A program made the translations under genes and the position numbers. A stretch of 64,000 bases of DNA, from the NCBI RefSeq assembly GCF_048128805.1, contig NC_136000.1, forward strand, positions 18,565,796 to 18,629,795, in the 5' to 3' direction. Positions 24,244-34,669 of the stretch are shown here, piece by piece (the stretch's first letter is position 1; each line of letters begins with the position of its first letter). A model generated the notes under the pieces. The model worked only from the letters and a program-made list of their open reading frames with translations, was not told the origin of the DNA and made no database searches. This stretch comes from Centroberyx gerrardi. Taxonomy: Eukaryota > Chordata > Actinopteri > Beryciformes > Berycidae.

Positions 24244-25477
24244 GTAAGGATCGGCTCCTAGGATTAACATTTCAAAATACAAGCATCCTGGGGGAAAAAA
24301 AGTATGAAATATTCATTAGTATTCATAACAATCCAACCATCTCTGTCTCTCGTCCCAGGAGATTTCATTAACTGGCTGAGTGTTGCTGTAACACATGGTG
24401 ACCTAATGATAATGATCTGCTGCTGGAATATTTGATTGAATCGTTTCGTAGTGTGCATACATGTGTGTGTGTTTCTGCGTGTATGTGTCTGTTGATGTAT
24501 AATATAAAAGTCCATCCAGAGGTGCGTCCATGTCTCTGTGTTTGTGTGTGTGTGGGTGTTGAAGGAGTCTATTGTTTATTGCCCTGCTGTCAGCAGACAC
24601 TTTCTGGACTGCGTGGGTTTGAACACATCATTTCTTGTTATTGCTCACAGATCTACTTTTCACCGACCCCTCCTTCCTGGAACCATAAGCATTCATGTGT
24701 TTTTTACCGGTATTTCATATATAGGGATATTTTCATCTTTTTGCATATATCGGTATAAGAAAATGAGATCTCTCATCTTCACACATCGCAAACGTGCTGA
24801 ACATAGATAAGATGGCAAATGGCAAAAGCGCTGAACCTCAAACAACTCCTTGAATGAGTCAAATGGTGTATCTAAAATGGGAGGATAAACATACTTTTGT
24901 TATACTACCACTCGACACCAGCTGTGTTGAAAATGGAAGAGCAGGAAAACGCTCTTTATTGTCCCGTATTGTGTCACTGTTTCCTGTCCCTGTTTTTGTT
25001 GTTAATGAGCCGGACTACTTCCTCCTCCGCCTCGACTGTACACAGTGACAAGCACAACAAAGTCCCAACTGCATCAGTCTGCTTACCCTGCAGTTCCCCT
25101 CGCATCTGTGCCGCGCATAATGATTTGTTCGCGTCAAAGCCCGTATTGTATTGAAAGGGAGGGAGAGGGGTGAGGGAGGAAGAGTATGCCACATCAGTGG
25201 ATGTGCTATTGTTTTCCTTCTCTTCTGAGACCTCAGGCATCAAGCAGTGTGGTGACACTGCAGCCCACCTCTCCTCTCCTCTCCTCTCTTTCTCCTCTCC
25301 TCCTCTCCTCTCCGCTCGGCTTGGCTCCGCCCATCCTGCTCTTAACACCCTGTCTCCCTTGCTCCATGCTTCAGTCTGTCCTACTTCTCTCTGCTCTCCT
25401 CCTCTGTTACTGGGCCCTCTCTGTATTGTCATTGTGCTCTCACTGTGCGCTCTCTCTCTCTCTTTCTCTCTCTCTTT

Positions 25478-25478
<1 letters not shown>

Positions 25479-25510
<32 letters not shown>
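25479..25510. repeat. (AC)n microsatellite beside a CT tract
   Basis: A CT-rich tract (25450-25476) runs into an AC repeat (25479-25510). Both lie in the prr5 intron or upstream region. Confidence 0.9.
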
Positions 25511-25514
<4 letters not shown>

Positions 25515-25634
25515 TGCTTATGTTCTCTTCTCCCCTCCAGCTATCTTCTTGTGTTTCTTCCCTGTATACGTCGGTTCCTGGCCTGACCTTCTTTTCCTCC
25601 TGTCCAGTACTTAGTCTATACTCTGTTTCTCTCC

Positions 25635-25638
<4 letters not shown>

Positions 25639-25693
<55 letters not shown>

Positions 25694-25720
25694 TCTCCCT
25701 CTCTCTCTCGCTGTCTCTCG
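25639..25720. repeat. (CT)n tract directly upstream of the short prr5 start
   Basis: Pure CT from 25639 to 25689, then interrupted CT to about 25720. The short-form ATG is at 25732 and the alternative splice acceptor at 25748, so the tract also serves as an exceptionally long polypyrimidine tract. Confidence 0.9.
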
Positions 25721-25731
25721 ATCTTTCTGTC

Positions 25732-28700
25732 ATGAGAACTCTGCACAGGTTGAAGTTGATGAGCTCCCCCAGCCTCAGTGAGCTGGGGAAAAGTGAGAAA
25801 GGTTCACCAGAGGACAGAGGGGAGAAGCAGAAGAGAGCAGGAGCCAACGCCACATGGAACAGGTACACTTAAAATAAAAAACAAACAAAGACATTTTTAG
25901 TATTTGCAATGTTAAATGTATACAGGAAAATCATGTTGGCCCGTGTGTCTGTGGTGTTGCAGCATCCACAACGCTGTTATCGCAGTCTTCCAGAAGAAAG
26001 GTTTGGCAGACAACGAGCTGTACGTCCTCAATGAAGGTGTCCGGTAAGTAAGTTTACACAGCCTCACAAACAGGAACAACACACGCACGCACACACACAC
26101 ACACACACATACACACACACATGCACACACACACACACACACACACAGACAATAAAGAAACATTGATATTCCTTATTCTAGACCGTTGATGTCATTCTGT
26201 GCTAAAATTAGTATAATTATGTCCTGTGTGAGCAGACGTGACTGAATGTTTTCTTGTGAATGAGCTTGTTTGTTTGTACATGTGGGACCGGGGAGTCATG
26301 TGGTCATGCCAGATATCTCATTATCTTTCCAGACCAGACCCATCCCTCCTCTCACATCAGCCTCGATTATAGCTCAGTAAACACATTACCAAAGCCATGT
26401 GGAGGTCAGAGACCTGTGTCGATTATCTGTTACAGTTTTGTGTGTCTTTTACTACACAAGACATTTTGTATGTACAGGGATTCGGTGCTGCTGAGTCGTG
26501 ATTTATACCCTGTTGTTGTGTATTCATTTAACTGCATAGTAATATCTAATTAAATGTTAAATGAAGCAATTCATAGCAGGTTGTAAACAGCTTTTCTTCA
26601 GCTGTGCTAAGGTTTAGGATCAAAAGAAAATAACACTTTTAGTAATTGACAATGGTTGAGTGCTGCCTACCTGATGATTGGTCACATTGTGTCAGAGTCA
26701 GAAAGTGAAGTAATTGTCATGATTTTGTTCTCTCAGGCATCTGTTGAAGACGGAGCTGGGGTCCTTCTTCACAGAATACCTTCAGGTAACAAACCTTTGA
26801 TGTTGAGTGAAATAGAATAAGGATTGCTATCCGCTCATAATTGTAGTTGTTATAACATACAGGCAGTAGAACACATCATCCAGATACATGAAACCCACTG
26901 ATATACGAGTCAGAAGTATGTATTGTAGTGCAGCATGTAGAGCATACCCAGCTCTAGTTATAGTGATAATACCTCAGATGTTGCTATTTACTGACATCTA
27001 TTCTTTCCACTGTGTCTCACAGAACCAATTGCTGACAAAGGGCATGGTCATTCTCCGGGACAAAATAAGGTTCTACGAAGGTACGACTGGTATGATACAG
27101 AGTCACAATATATAGCAGTCAAGTGACATCAAGCGTAAATCAACTGTCTTTGTGTGTTTTCATGCCTTGCTCCTCTGTGATCGGTGTAGGCCAGAAGTTA
27201 CTAGACTCTCTGGCAGAGACGTGGGACTTCTTCTTCTGTGATGTTCTCTCAATGCTGCAGGCCATCTTCCACCCCGTCCAGGTAGCACAATCTGCTGCTT
27301 TTTGTCTTGGCTTACTCTACCCAAGGCATCAACAACCTGAATTATCCAAACGTGATAGCCATTCCTGCTCACTTCCAGTGTGTCCTGTGTGTCTGTGGTT
27401 CCTCTGTGCAGGGTAAGGAGCCCTCTGTCAGACAGCTCGCCCTGCTTCACTTCAGGAACACCATCGTCCTGAGTGTGAAGTTAGAGGACGCCCTGTCTCG
27501 ACCGCGGGCCCGTGTGCCCCCCTCTGTCACACAGATGCTGCTCATTCTACAGGTAGGCCGCATGCACAGAGGCAAGCTGGCTCGCTCGCTCACATGCACA
27601 CTCACTCACTCACATGTACATTTACTCACGTTTGGAGCGGTTTAATCGAGCTCTGGTTTTAGTTTGGTTCGTTTGACATTCACAGGGGAAAATAAAGCCA
27701 TTTGAACTGAGGTGGCACTAAATAACCGCACCAAGACCTTTCCTTTTCCAAGCAAACTGCGGTGCAGTTTGTAAGGAGTGACAACGTCATCATACCCACT
27801 ACAGGAAACAACCCCAAAATGCAACGTTGGGTATAAGGTGACGGATGTTGACATCTGATAGCCAGCAGTTCCTCATGCTTGGAAAGCCTAGCATAACAAA
27901 ATGAACTGAGGGCAAACTGCAGGCTGGACTGATGCTGCTGAACCCCAATTTTTGAGCTGTAAACATGGTTATATGGCTTCTATATAGTGAATAGCATGAA
28001 TCCTGTTCTTAATTTCAACATTTTTCAAATTAGTCCCTCAAATTAGTCCTGCATCCGCTTCCAGGGGCAGAAAATCATTGTTGCGCTGCTCTCTGTTCAA
28101 TAAACAAGCTACTTGAGAGACCATGTGACTTGTTTACAAGCCCTGGTTCACTTGTTATTGGGCAGTTCGATCCTAAACAAACCAAATACATAAATGCAAA
28201 AAAGGAAGCTTTTCAACTATGGTTCGGACCAAAGAAAACAAACTGTAGGTGTGATCGCACCCTGAAATGCATACTTACATGCCTGTCTGCTGTCTGTCTT
28301 CAGGGGGTCCACGAGCCACGTGGTGCGAATGAGGACTACCTGAGACTGGAGTCTCTGGTTCAAAGGGTGGTTTCCCCCTACCTGGGCACCCATGGGCTCT
28401 ACTCTGGAGATGGTACAGAGGCTCATTGCTGCGTTCTGGGTAAGTGTACATAAACCCGACAGCAGAGACGAAGAGTAACAAGAGTAAAGAGTAACGAACC
28501 CTAATCAACACCCCACTGCTGCTCTACTACCAGCTCATACCTTCCTCTTCTCTTCTTCCCACTTTTCTCTCATCTTGCAGAGAAGCGTTTGTGGTGCTGG
28601 CCCAAACCTGCGGATCAGCCATCTAAAAACCCAGTGGTCCGATCTAAAAGCTACAACATCCCTCTCCTGCTGACCCCAGTGGCTGAATATGACCCAGACG

Positions 28701-29774
28701 CCGGCTCGGTCAGCAGCGGAGGCATCCGGCGCCACTCCGCCTGCGAGATCATATCCTGCGTGGAGGAACAAGGACTCGCCTACGCTGACCTCGCTTCAGG
28801 ATCTGACCTGCCCGCCTCCTCCTCCAACAGGCTGTGTGTCGGCTCTCAGTTCAATGGTACAGTAATGTTTCAGAGAAAGAAATTCAGATGTACATATGTG
28901 TCAGAGGTGTGACCAAGTCAACTTTGCTCGAGTCCCAAGTCAGTCTCAAGTCTTGAGTCACAAGTCTCAAGTCTCAAGTCAAGTCTCAAGTCTAAATGTA
29001 GAACATCAAGTCAGTCAGAACAAATCAAGAGTCCAGTATCAATTTAATATCTTAAAGAAAACAAAATATCTAGGACTTTTCAGTGCAATATGGTTTTAGC
29101 ATCATGAGTTTGATTTCTATAATCAGTTTCAACTTCAATAAATTCAGTCATTCCATACAAATTCAGTTGTCCGGTGGAACAAATTTCATAACTTTAAATC
29201 TAAGTAATTTACACATACACAAGATTTTTTGTCAAGACTTTAGAAACCAAACCAAGAGGTCAAATCAAGCCTTAAGTATTCTCTTCATGCATCAAGTCAA
29301 GTCTCAAGCAATTCAGATTGTGCCTCGAGTCTGACTTGAGAGTCCCCACCTCTGGAATGTGTCCATCATTGCATTGGTCATTATGAATGAAATGAAATCA
29401 AAGAATGACACCTGAACATAGATCTTAGTGTCTGGTGCGTTGGTTCCACCAGTGTAACCGAGCCGACTGACCTCTTCCTCACAGGTATCGTACAAGGAGG
29501 AGCCAGTGCCATGGAGTTGCCTCTCTCCTCTCCCTCCATCCTCCCCATCCATTCCTCAGGACCCCTCCACGGGACCGAGGCCACAACAACACTTACTGAT
29601 CTGAGTAAAGGTGCATCCTCTACGCCTCCCAGTGGATCATCCAGCCCTGAAACCATCATCGGACAAGTGCTAGAGTCCGCAGACTCAGACTCGGAGGGGA
29701 TATTCATTGATTTCCCACCCCACTCCTCAGAGGCTATGGGATACAGTCGGGACAGCAGGCAGAGCACTGTGTAG
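25732..29774 (+). CDS. prr5: Proline-rich protein 5 (Protor-1), mTORC2 subunit
   Basis: Coding exons: 25732-25862, 25963-26043, 26737-26785, 27023-27080, 27190-27281, 27412-27552, 28304-28439, 28581-28856, 29485-29774, all in phase, about 417 residues (human 388). The start MRTLHRLKLMSSPSLSELGK matches human PRR5 MRTLRRLKFMSSPSLSDLGK. The HbrB-type core is almost unchanged: NATWNSIHNAVIAVFQKKGL, LLKTELGSFFTEYLQNQLLT, QKLLDSLAETWDFFF, QGKEPSVRQLALLHFRNT, EDYLRLESLVQRVVSPYLGT. The C-terminal part keeps NPVVRSKSYNIPLL, IRRHS and ESADSDSEGIFIDF. PRR5 binds Rictor in mTORC2 and influences phosphorylation of AGC kinases. The conserved core and MRTL start separate it from PRR5L. The last intron holds a hAT element. 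A poly(A) signal is at 30675-30680. Confidence 0.95.
26079..26150. repeat. (AC)n microsatellite in prr5 intron
   Basis: A CA repeat with a few interruptions, starting about 35 bases after the exon end at 26043. Confidence 0.95.
27636..28262. mobile_element. Possible degraded DNA transposon in prr5 intron
   Basis: The left part (ggttttagtttggttcg near 27653) and the right part (ttcggaccaaagaaaacaaac near 28222) are partly inverted copies. The right end (gtaggtgtgatcgcaccc) resembles the ends of common fish DNA transposons. No frame and no clear target-site duplication were seen, so this is tentative. Confidence 0.35.
28902..29354. mobile_element. hAT-type non-autonomous element in last prr5 intron
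   Basis: The ends are cagaggtg at 28902 and cacctctg ending at 29354, perfect 8-base inverted repeats of hAT type. Flanks atatgtgt (28894-28901) and gaatgtgt (29355-29362) match at 6 of 8, as expected for an old 8-base duplication. The interior near both ends is built from a simple caagtctcaagtc motif. No coding capacity. Confidence 0.75.
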
Positions 29775-31915
29775 CTGCGGTTGCCTTTAGGAGCTGTTGC
29801 GGGGCCAGACCAGGGCCCATGCTCCCCCTCCCAGTGTGTACTTTAATATTTGGGGATAAAGATCTTACAGCTATGTTTGATAAAAAGTACATCTTCCTTA
29901 CTTCGCAAGTTCAGATTCCATGGTGAGTCCATTCCAAGTGCATTTCGTCACTGTCGGGTGAAAACTTTGTATCTCCAAAATGTCAGCTTTTCAGGAACTA
30001 AGAAAAACAGCCTTGTTTTTAGCTTGATGACGATGCATTTTTGACATTATCCAATGGGTTTTGAAAGGGTTTCATAAGTCCGAGAGGTAGGAGAATTATC
30101 TCAACCCACAGAGGAGCATGTAATCCTTCAACTGAAGTTAAAACATGAAAATCACCAAAATCTGGAGTTACAAGGTTTTCACACGACAACAGCGATTTCT
30201 TACCTCTGCTGAGGAGATGCCTCTTCCTAGCCACCATTTACATGGGAAAAGAACACAAACTTTGCTGATTTGATTAGATCGGCCTGTTTCACATTTTCAT
30301 TGACTTGTTTTGTGTGTATGTATTCTGAATCTCACAGCAGATTTTTTGTTTTTTGTTTTTTTACACTCTGTTGTCTACCGGTCGACAGCAGCACAGTAAT
30401 GAGGTGTTCTGCTCTCACTTTGATACCATTTCTTATGAAAATGTGGACTGTTGAATTGTTTTTATTTTCAGCGCTCATAGAGGTCTAATGCAAAAGTTGC
30501 TTCTTAGAGCAAACATCAATGTGATGACATTTATTTTATCTGCTTTCTGTATTCGGCTTTCTACAACAGGAGTTTAAGGAAGATGATTGTTTATTGTTTA
30601 CATTTGACAAAGAAATGAACATTTTGACTGAATGTTGTCTCATACACTGTATTTTGCACCACCACTACCTTGTAAATAAAAGTGCATTGTTGTTTTTTTT
30701 AGGACAGCTAGATATTGTGAAGTGAGCTTTTAACTTAAAATGAATTGAGATTTTAATAAGGGCTTTTTAACTGAATCTTTTTCAACGATGTTTTACCTCA
30801 AGCGTTTTGTACTTTACTTTTTTGACAATCTATGATGTCTATGGAGTTGTAATTTCTATTAATTTGTTATACTAGCCCATTAAAATTTAAATAAATAAAT
30901 TTGAATAACATGTAACTCGTGGTGTCTCTTGTTATGTTTTTGAAGCAAATGGATTAACTACAGATTAAGTAATCACATTAATTAGCATTGCCAAAAAGTA
31001 TTGTGTTGTTTTTGCATTATTGCTAGAATATGAATACATTCATTATGTAATTTGGTTGGTCGTTATGAAGAAGGGGAGGATGCAAATACAGCTGCCGCCG
31101 GAAGATAAACACTACAACTGCCAAAGTTCCGCTCACCATTACCCAGTTAGCAAGCTCCGTAAAGCTAGCTATAATAATACACAATAATTTACCAAATTAT
31201 ATCTTTCAAAATAAAATACATCCAGGGTGCTGCCCTGACTTACAAATAGCTTTGATAAACGCGTGCTTTTGTTTTGAAAATATTTACCGGAAAAGACTCC
31301 GTTACTGCTTAGAACTTCACTCATATTGCATCGGCTTGGTTCACACTGCTTTGTTGCAAAAACTAATGAAATCCTGTGTTGAAAAGTATTGGCATCTCTC
31401 TTCATGGTGGACAGCTGGTCGTTTAGACTACAGGCTTACTTTAAACAGATTGCCCCCTCTGTGAACGTGGTAAGACACTTCTGTTAAAGACATTTTACTT
31501 GGTTTTACTTGGTGGTTCGTAGCTAGCTAATGTTAGCTAACATAGCTCGTTATAGCCTATGGTTATAGCAAGTCCCATATCAGGTTTTATCAGTAAGTAA
31601 GTTGTGAAAGTGAAGGGATGACTTGCGTTTAATAATTGGACATATACATGTATGTAAGCCCAGTGATGGTCGATAGCTTGGCTAATAAAATTTGACTAAT
31701 CGTGTCGACGATATATATTTAGGTTCGTTTTTTTTGTGGTATCTGAATTTTATGTCATGTGATCAGTAATGGAGTGTTATGGTCAGATAATGTCAGTGAG
31801 ACTTTAGATTTTCAAAACACCCCGTGTCTCATCGAGGCACCTTGACTTTAATTCCAGGCTGGTCCTCCTCAGGCTCCCTGGGTGTGGATTTTGGCTCTTT
31901 GCCAGTCCTTTGTAG
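29775..31915. other. prr5 3' UTR, short gap, tmem60 5' UTR exon
   Basis: The prr5 3' UTR probably ends after AATAAA at 30675-30680, or at the AATAAA cluster near 30888-30899. About 200 bases later an ETS-type site (CCGGAAG, 31098-31104) marks the likely tmem60 promoter. A noncoding exon with a GTAAGA donor at 31470 joins the acceptor at 31914-31915. No other coding sequence was seen. The 70-codon frame at 31252-31464 is not conserved to my knowledge. Confidence 0.55.
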
Positions 31916-32320
31916 ATGAAAATGTCCCTGGCCCAGCGAGTGCTCCTCTCCTGGATCTTCGCCCTCATCTTCCTCATCATGTTGGTCCTCAAGCTGGACT
32001 CCAAGATTCACTGGAACTGGTTCCTCATCTTCCTCCCTGTTTGGACCTTTGACACCATCCTCATCCTCATGCTGGTGGTGAAGATGGCAGGTCGCTGTAA
32101 ACCGGGCTACGACCCCAGGGAGGGGGAGCAGAACCTGACGCGGAGGCTGTGGTACCTGCTGGCCCTGCTGCTGAAGCTGGCCTTCTGCCTGACTCTGTGC
32201 TCCCGCCTGGAGAAGCTCACAGACATTTGGATCAGCGTGGTGTGCATCCCTCTGTGGGTGCTGCTGGGTGGGGCGCTGGTGGAGCTGGGCTACAGCGTAT
32301 TCCACTACAGGAGGGACTGA
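31916..32320 (+). CDS. tmem60: Transmembrane protein 60
   Basis: A single coding exon of 134 residues (human 133). The acceptor AG at 31914-31915 lies directly before the ATG, so translation begins at the first base of the exon. The start MKMSLAQRVLLSWIFALIFL corresponds to human MRMSLAQRVLLTWLFTLLFL. WNWFLIFLPVWTFDTILIL, MAGRCKPGYDP and LLKLAFCLTLCSRLEKLT also align. Four hydrophobic segments are visible (about residues 8-26, 34-54, 80-97 and 105-126), with a basic loop between the second and third. It is an uncharacterised multi-pass membrane protein. It faces rsbn1l tail to tail, the same arrangement as in human. A poly(A) signal is at 33456-33461. Confidence 0.95.
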   Translation: MKMSLAQRVLLSWIFALIFLIMLVLKLDSKIHWNWFLIFLPVWTFDTILILMLVVKMAGRCKPGYDPREGEQNLTRRLWYLLALLLKLAFCLTLCSRLEKLTDIWISVVCIPLWVLLGGALVELGYSVFHYRRD

Positions 32321-34669
32321 ACTGGACGAAATTATAGATTGGACTCTTCCCTCCCTGAAATGAACTGAAGGTGTGAAATAGATGTTTGGGCTCTCTATAA
32401 AAGAAATGTACTAAAGGGGAGAAAACCTTTTTCATACATAAACATCGTCTATGCCCCTTATGCAATATTATTGGAGCATGGTTCAGAGGAAGGATTTCCG
32501 AACACCAGTCAAACACCATTAGTCATTTTCAGATAAAGCCAACTTCTACTTTGTGTCGGCAGTGGCATTACTACCTGTTGGCTTGTCTTCAATGGCAGGA
32601 GTAACTGGAATGGAGAAATGGGGTAGAGGTGAATTTGATTTTTACTGTATAAACTAGGCTTATCCTGCCAGGTGAGACCGGGCCCAAGAACAACAGGGTA
32701 ATAGCATTCTAAACATGACATTAAATTAATATTTTTCTGACTTCTAGATCCGGGGGGAAAAATATGTTTGAAACCTGTTGAGCGATTCACTAGAATGTCC
32801 ATGGAAAAGATGTGAGACGGTGTCATGTAAACAGAAACAAGCAGACAGGAAGGTTATTTATGTGCCGTCTTACCATGTCTCTACTATGTGCTTTAGTGAG
32901 TGATGCATCTTGCCATTGAGATCTGGCATTTATCCAACTACACTGGCTTCCAATTATCTGAAAAATATATACAAGCATATCTCTTCCCTTGTTCGAGCTA
33001 GGTCACAATGTTTTGTGAATATATGCAATTCATCATCCACATAATGGATGTTTTAACTGTTGTCAGTGATTGGCAGTTGCATCTTTTGTGGGGGACATTT
33101 TCAATCCAGGCTTGTAATTAATTAGAAATTACCAAAATGACTTATTTGATGTGTTCTAGTGGTTGTCAGTGATGACTGAAGCGCACGTGATCTTTCATTC
33201 AGATCTAAAATATGCACACAAGGACCTTGTTCCAAGAACGGTTTATCTACTTAAGTCAGTTCTTCACTTTTAAAAGAGAACACACACAAGTGCACATGCA
33301 TGTACACACAGTTGTGGAATGTGGGATCCCCGTCACACTGAAACTGTCTGTCTGACCGTGAAACCTTGTATTGACGGCATTAAATAATCTGATCTGCACT
33401 AGAATGCACTGCGTGCCACTGAGCCATATGATGCCTGTTCATGAAATCGCTGTTAAATAAAATTCTAGTGTTTTATAATTTCTGTCAAACTGTAGAGCTG
33501 GATGAATCACCAAAAAATACTATATAAAATGTGTCACATCTATTTGCCAATACTCATCCCAAAATATCCCTCTGCCACTGACACAATCTGAATGTAAATC
33601 CAGAACTTCCAGCAACTACTTGGATTAAAAACTCCTCCTTTGCACTGTGTAAAGATGTGTTTATTTCCTGTAAAATATTTGGTTTACATCCTTGGAATCC
33701 TCTACCTGTGATCTCATTATGCAAATATCTTAATTTGCAGTTTTATCCAAAGTTTAAAAAAAGCAGCTAATGAAAGGGAATGCAGAAGAGACATTAACAC
33801 TGATCACAACAATGAGGGGCCGAGTCAATACTTTGAACCATTTATTGAGAGGTTCTGATCAGAGTATAAATCACACTACCAAGTCTTATCTTAGGAAATA
33901 AAATGTATTTACAACAAAATTTTCACATACATTGGTTTCAAATAAAAACAGACAGTAAATGATATAAATAAGTTCTATGGAAAATAAAACTTGTCTTACA
34001 AAAAATATATGCAATTTCTGTATACATTTTCTCACATTGGTGCCAATACATCTATACTGTACAGTTTCGGTACATACAGTATCATTTACAGCCCTGTGTG
34101 AGTCAAACAAATAAAGTCCAGTCTGAAAACAACCACTTGCTCCTGTTTTTGGAGTGTTAAATTACAAACCAGATCGACTAAAGCAACATGGCGAAGAGAG
34201 GATTTAATTCGGAGCTTAATAAGTTTCTGACGTGTTCCAAATGGTGAACGTGGGTAATTCCTATAGCGGGGAGTAAGGAGGGTTGTTTTCAGATTGGCTA
34301 GTCGAGTACCTAAAATAGGTGCTTTAAGAGCGAAGCTAAGTAGTGCACAGGCACTGACACACGGGTCACATAACAGATTTTATATAGAGCCTACGTACAT
34401 TCGCTAACAAACGTGAAGTGAGCTACTTAGCTTACATTCTTAGGCCCTGTTAAAATACTTTTGAGAGCGCACCCTCTCTTCACGACATCACTGCGGTGAC
34501 ATGGCTGCGTTGGTGTCAGCAAAGTAACGGAATGCGTCTTTTCGCCTATTCCGACCCCATTAAAAAAGAAACGAGCAGTTCATGTCTGAAGGGAGGATGC
34601 GTTTTCAAATATTTCAACACGGCCTCGGCGTAAGTTGTACAGTAGAAAGAAGACTAGACATCTAGACAT
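32321..34669. other. 3' UTRs of tmem60 and rsbn1l
   Basis: The two genes converge here. AATAAA for tmem60 is at 33456-33461 and TTTATT (AATAAA on the minus strand) for rsbn1l at 33841-33846. No coding exon or clear mobile element was seen. Confidence 0.6.

Noticed and set aside
25170-25735. Ser/Leu-rich frames upstream of prr5
   Set aside because: They are translations of CT and CA microsatellites.
31252-31464. 70-codon frame upstream of tmem60
   Set aside because: It falls in the probable noncoding first exon and is not conserved as far as I know.
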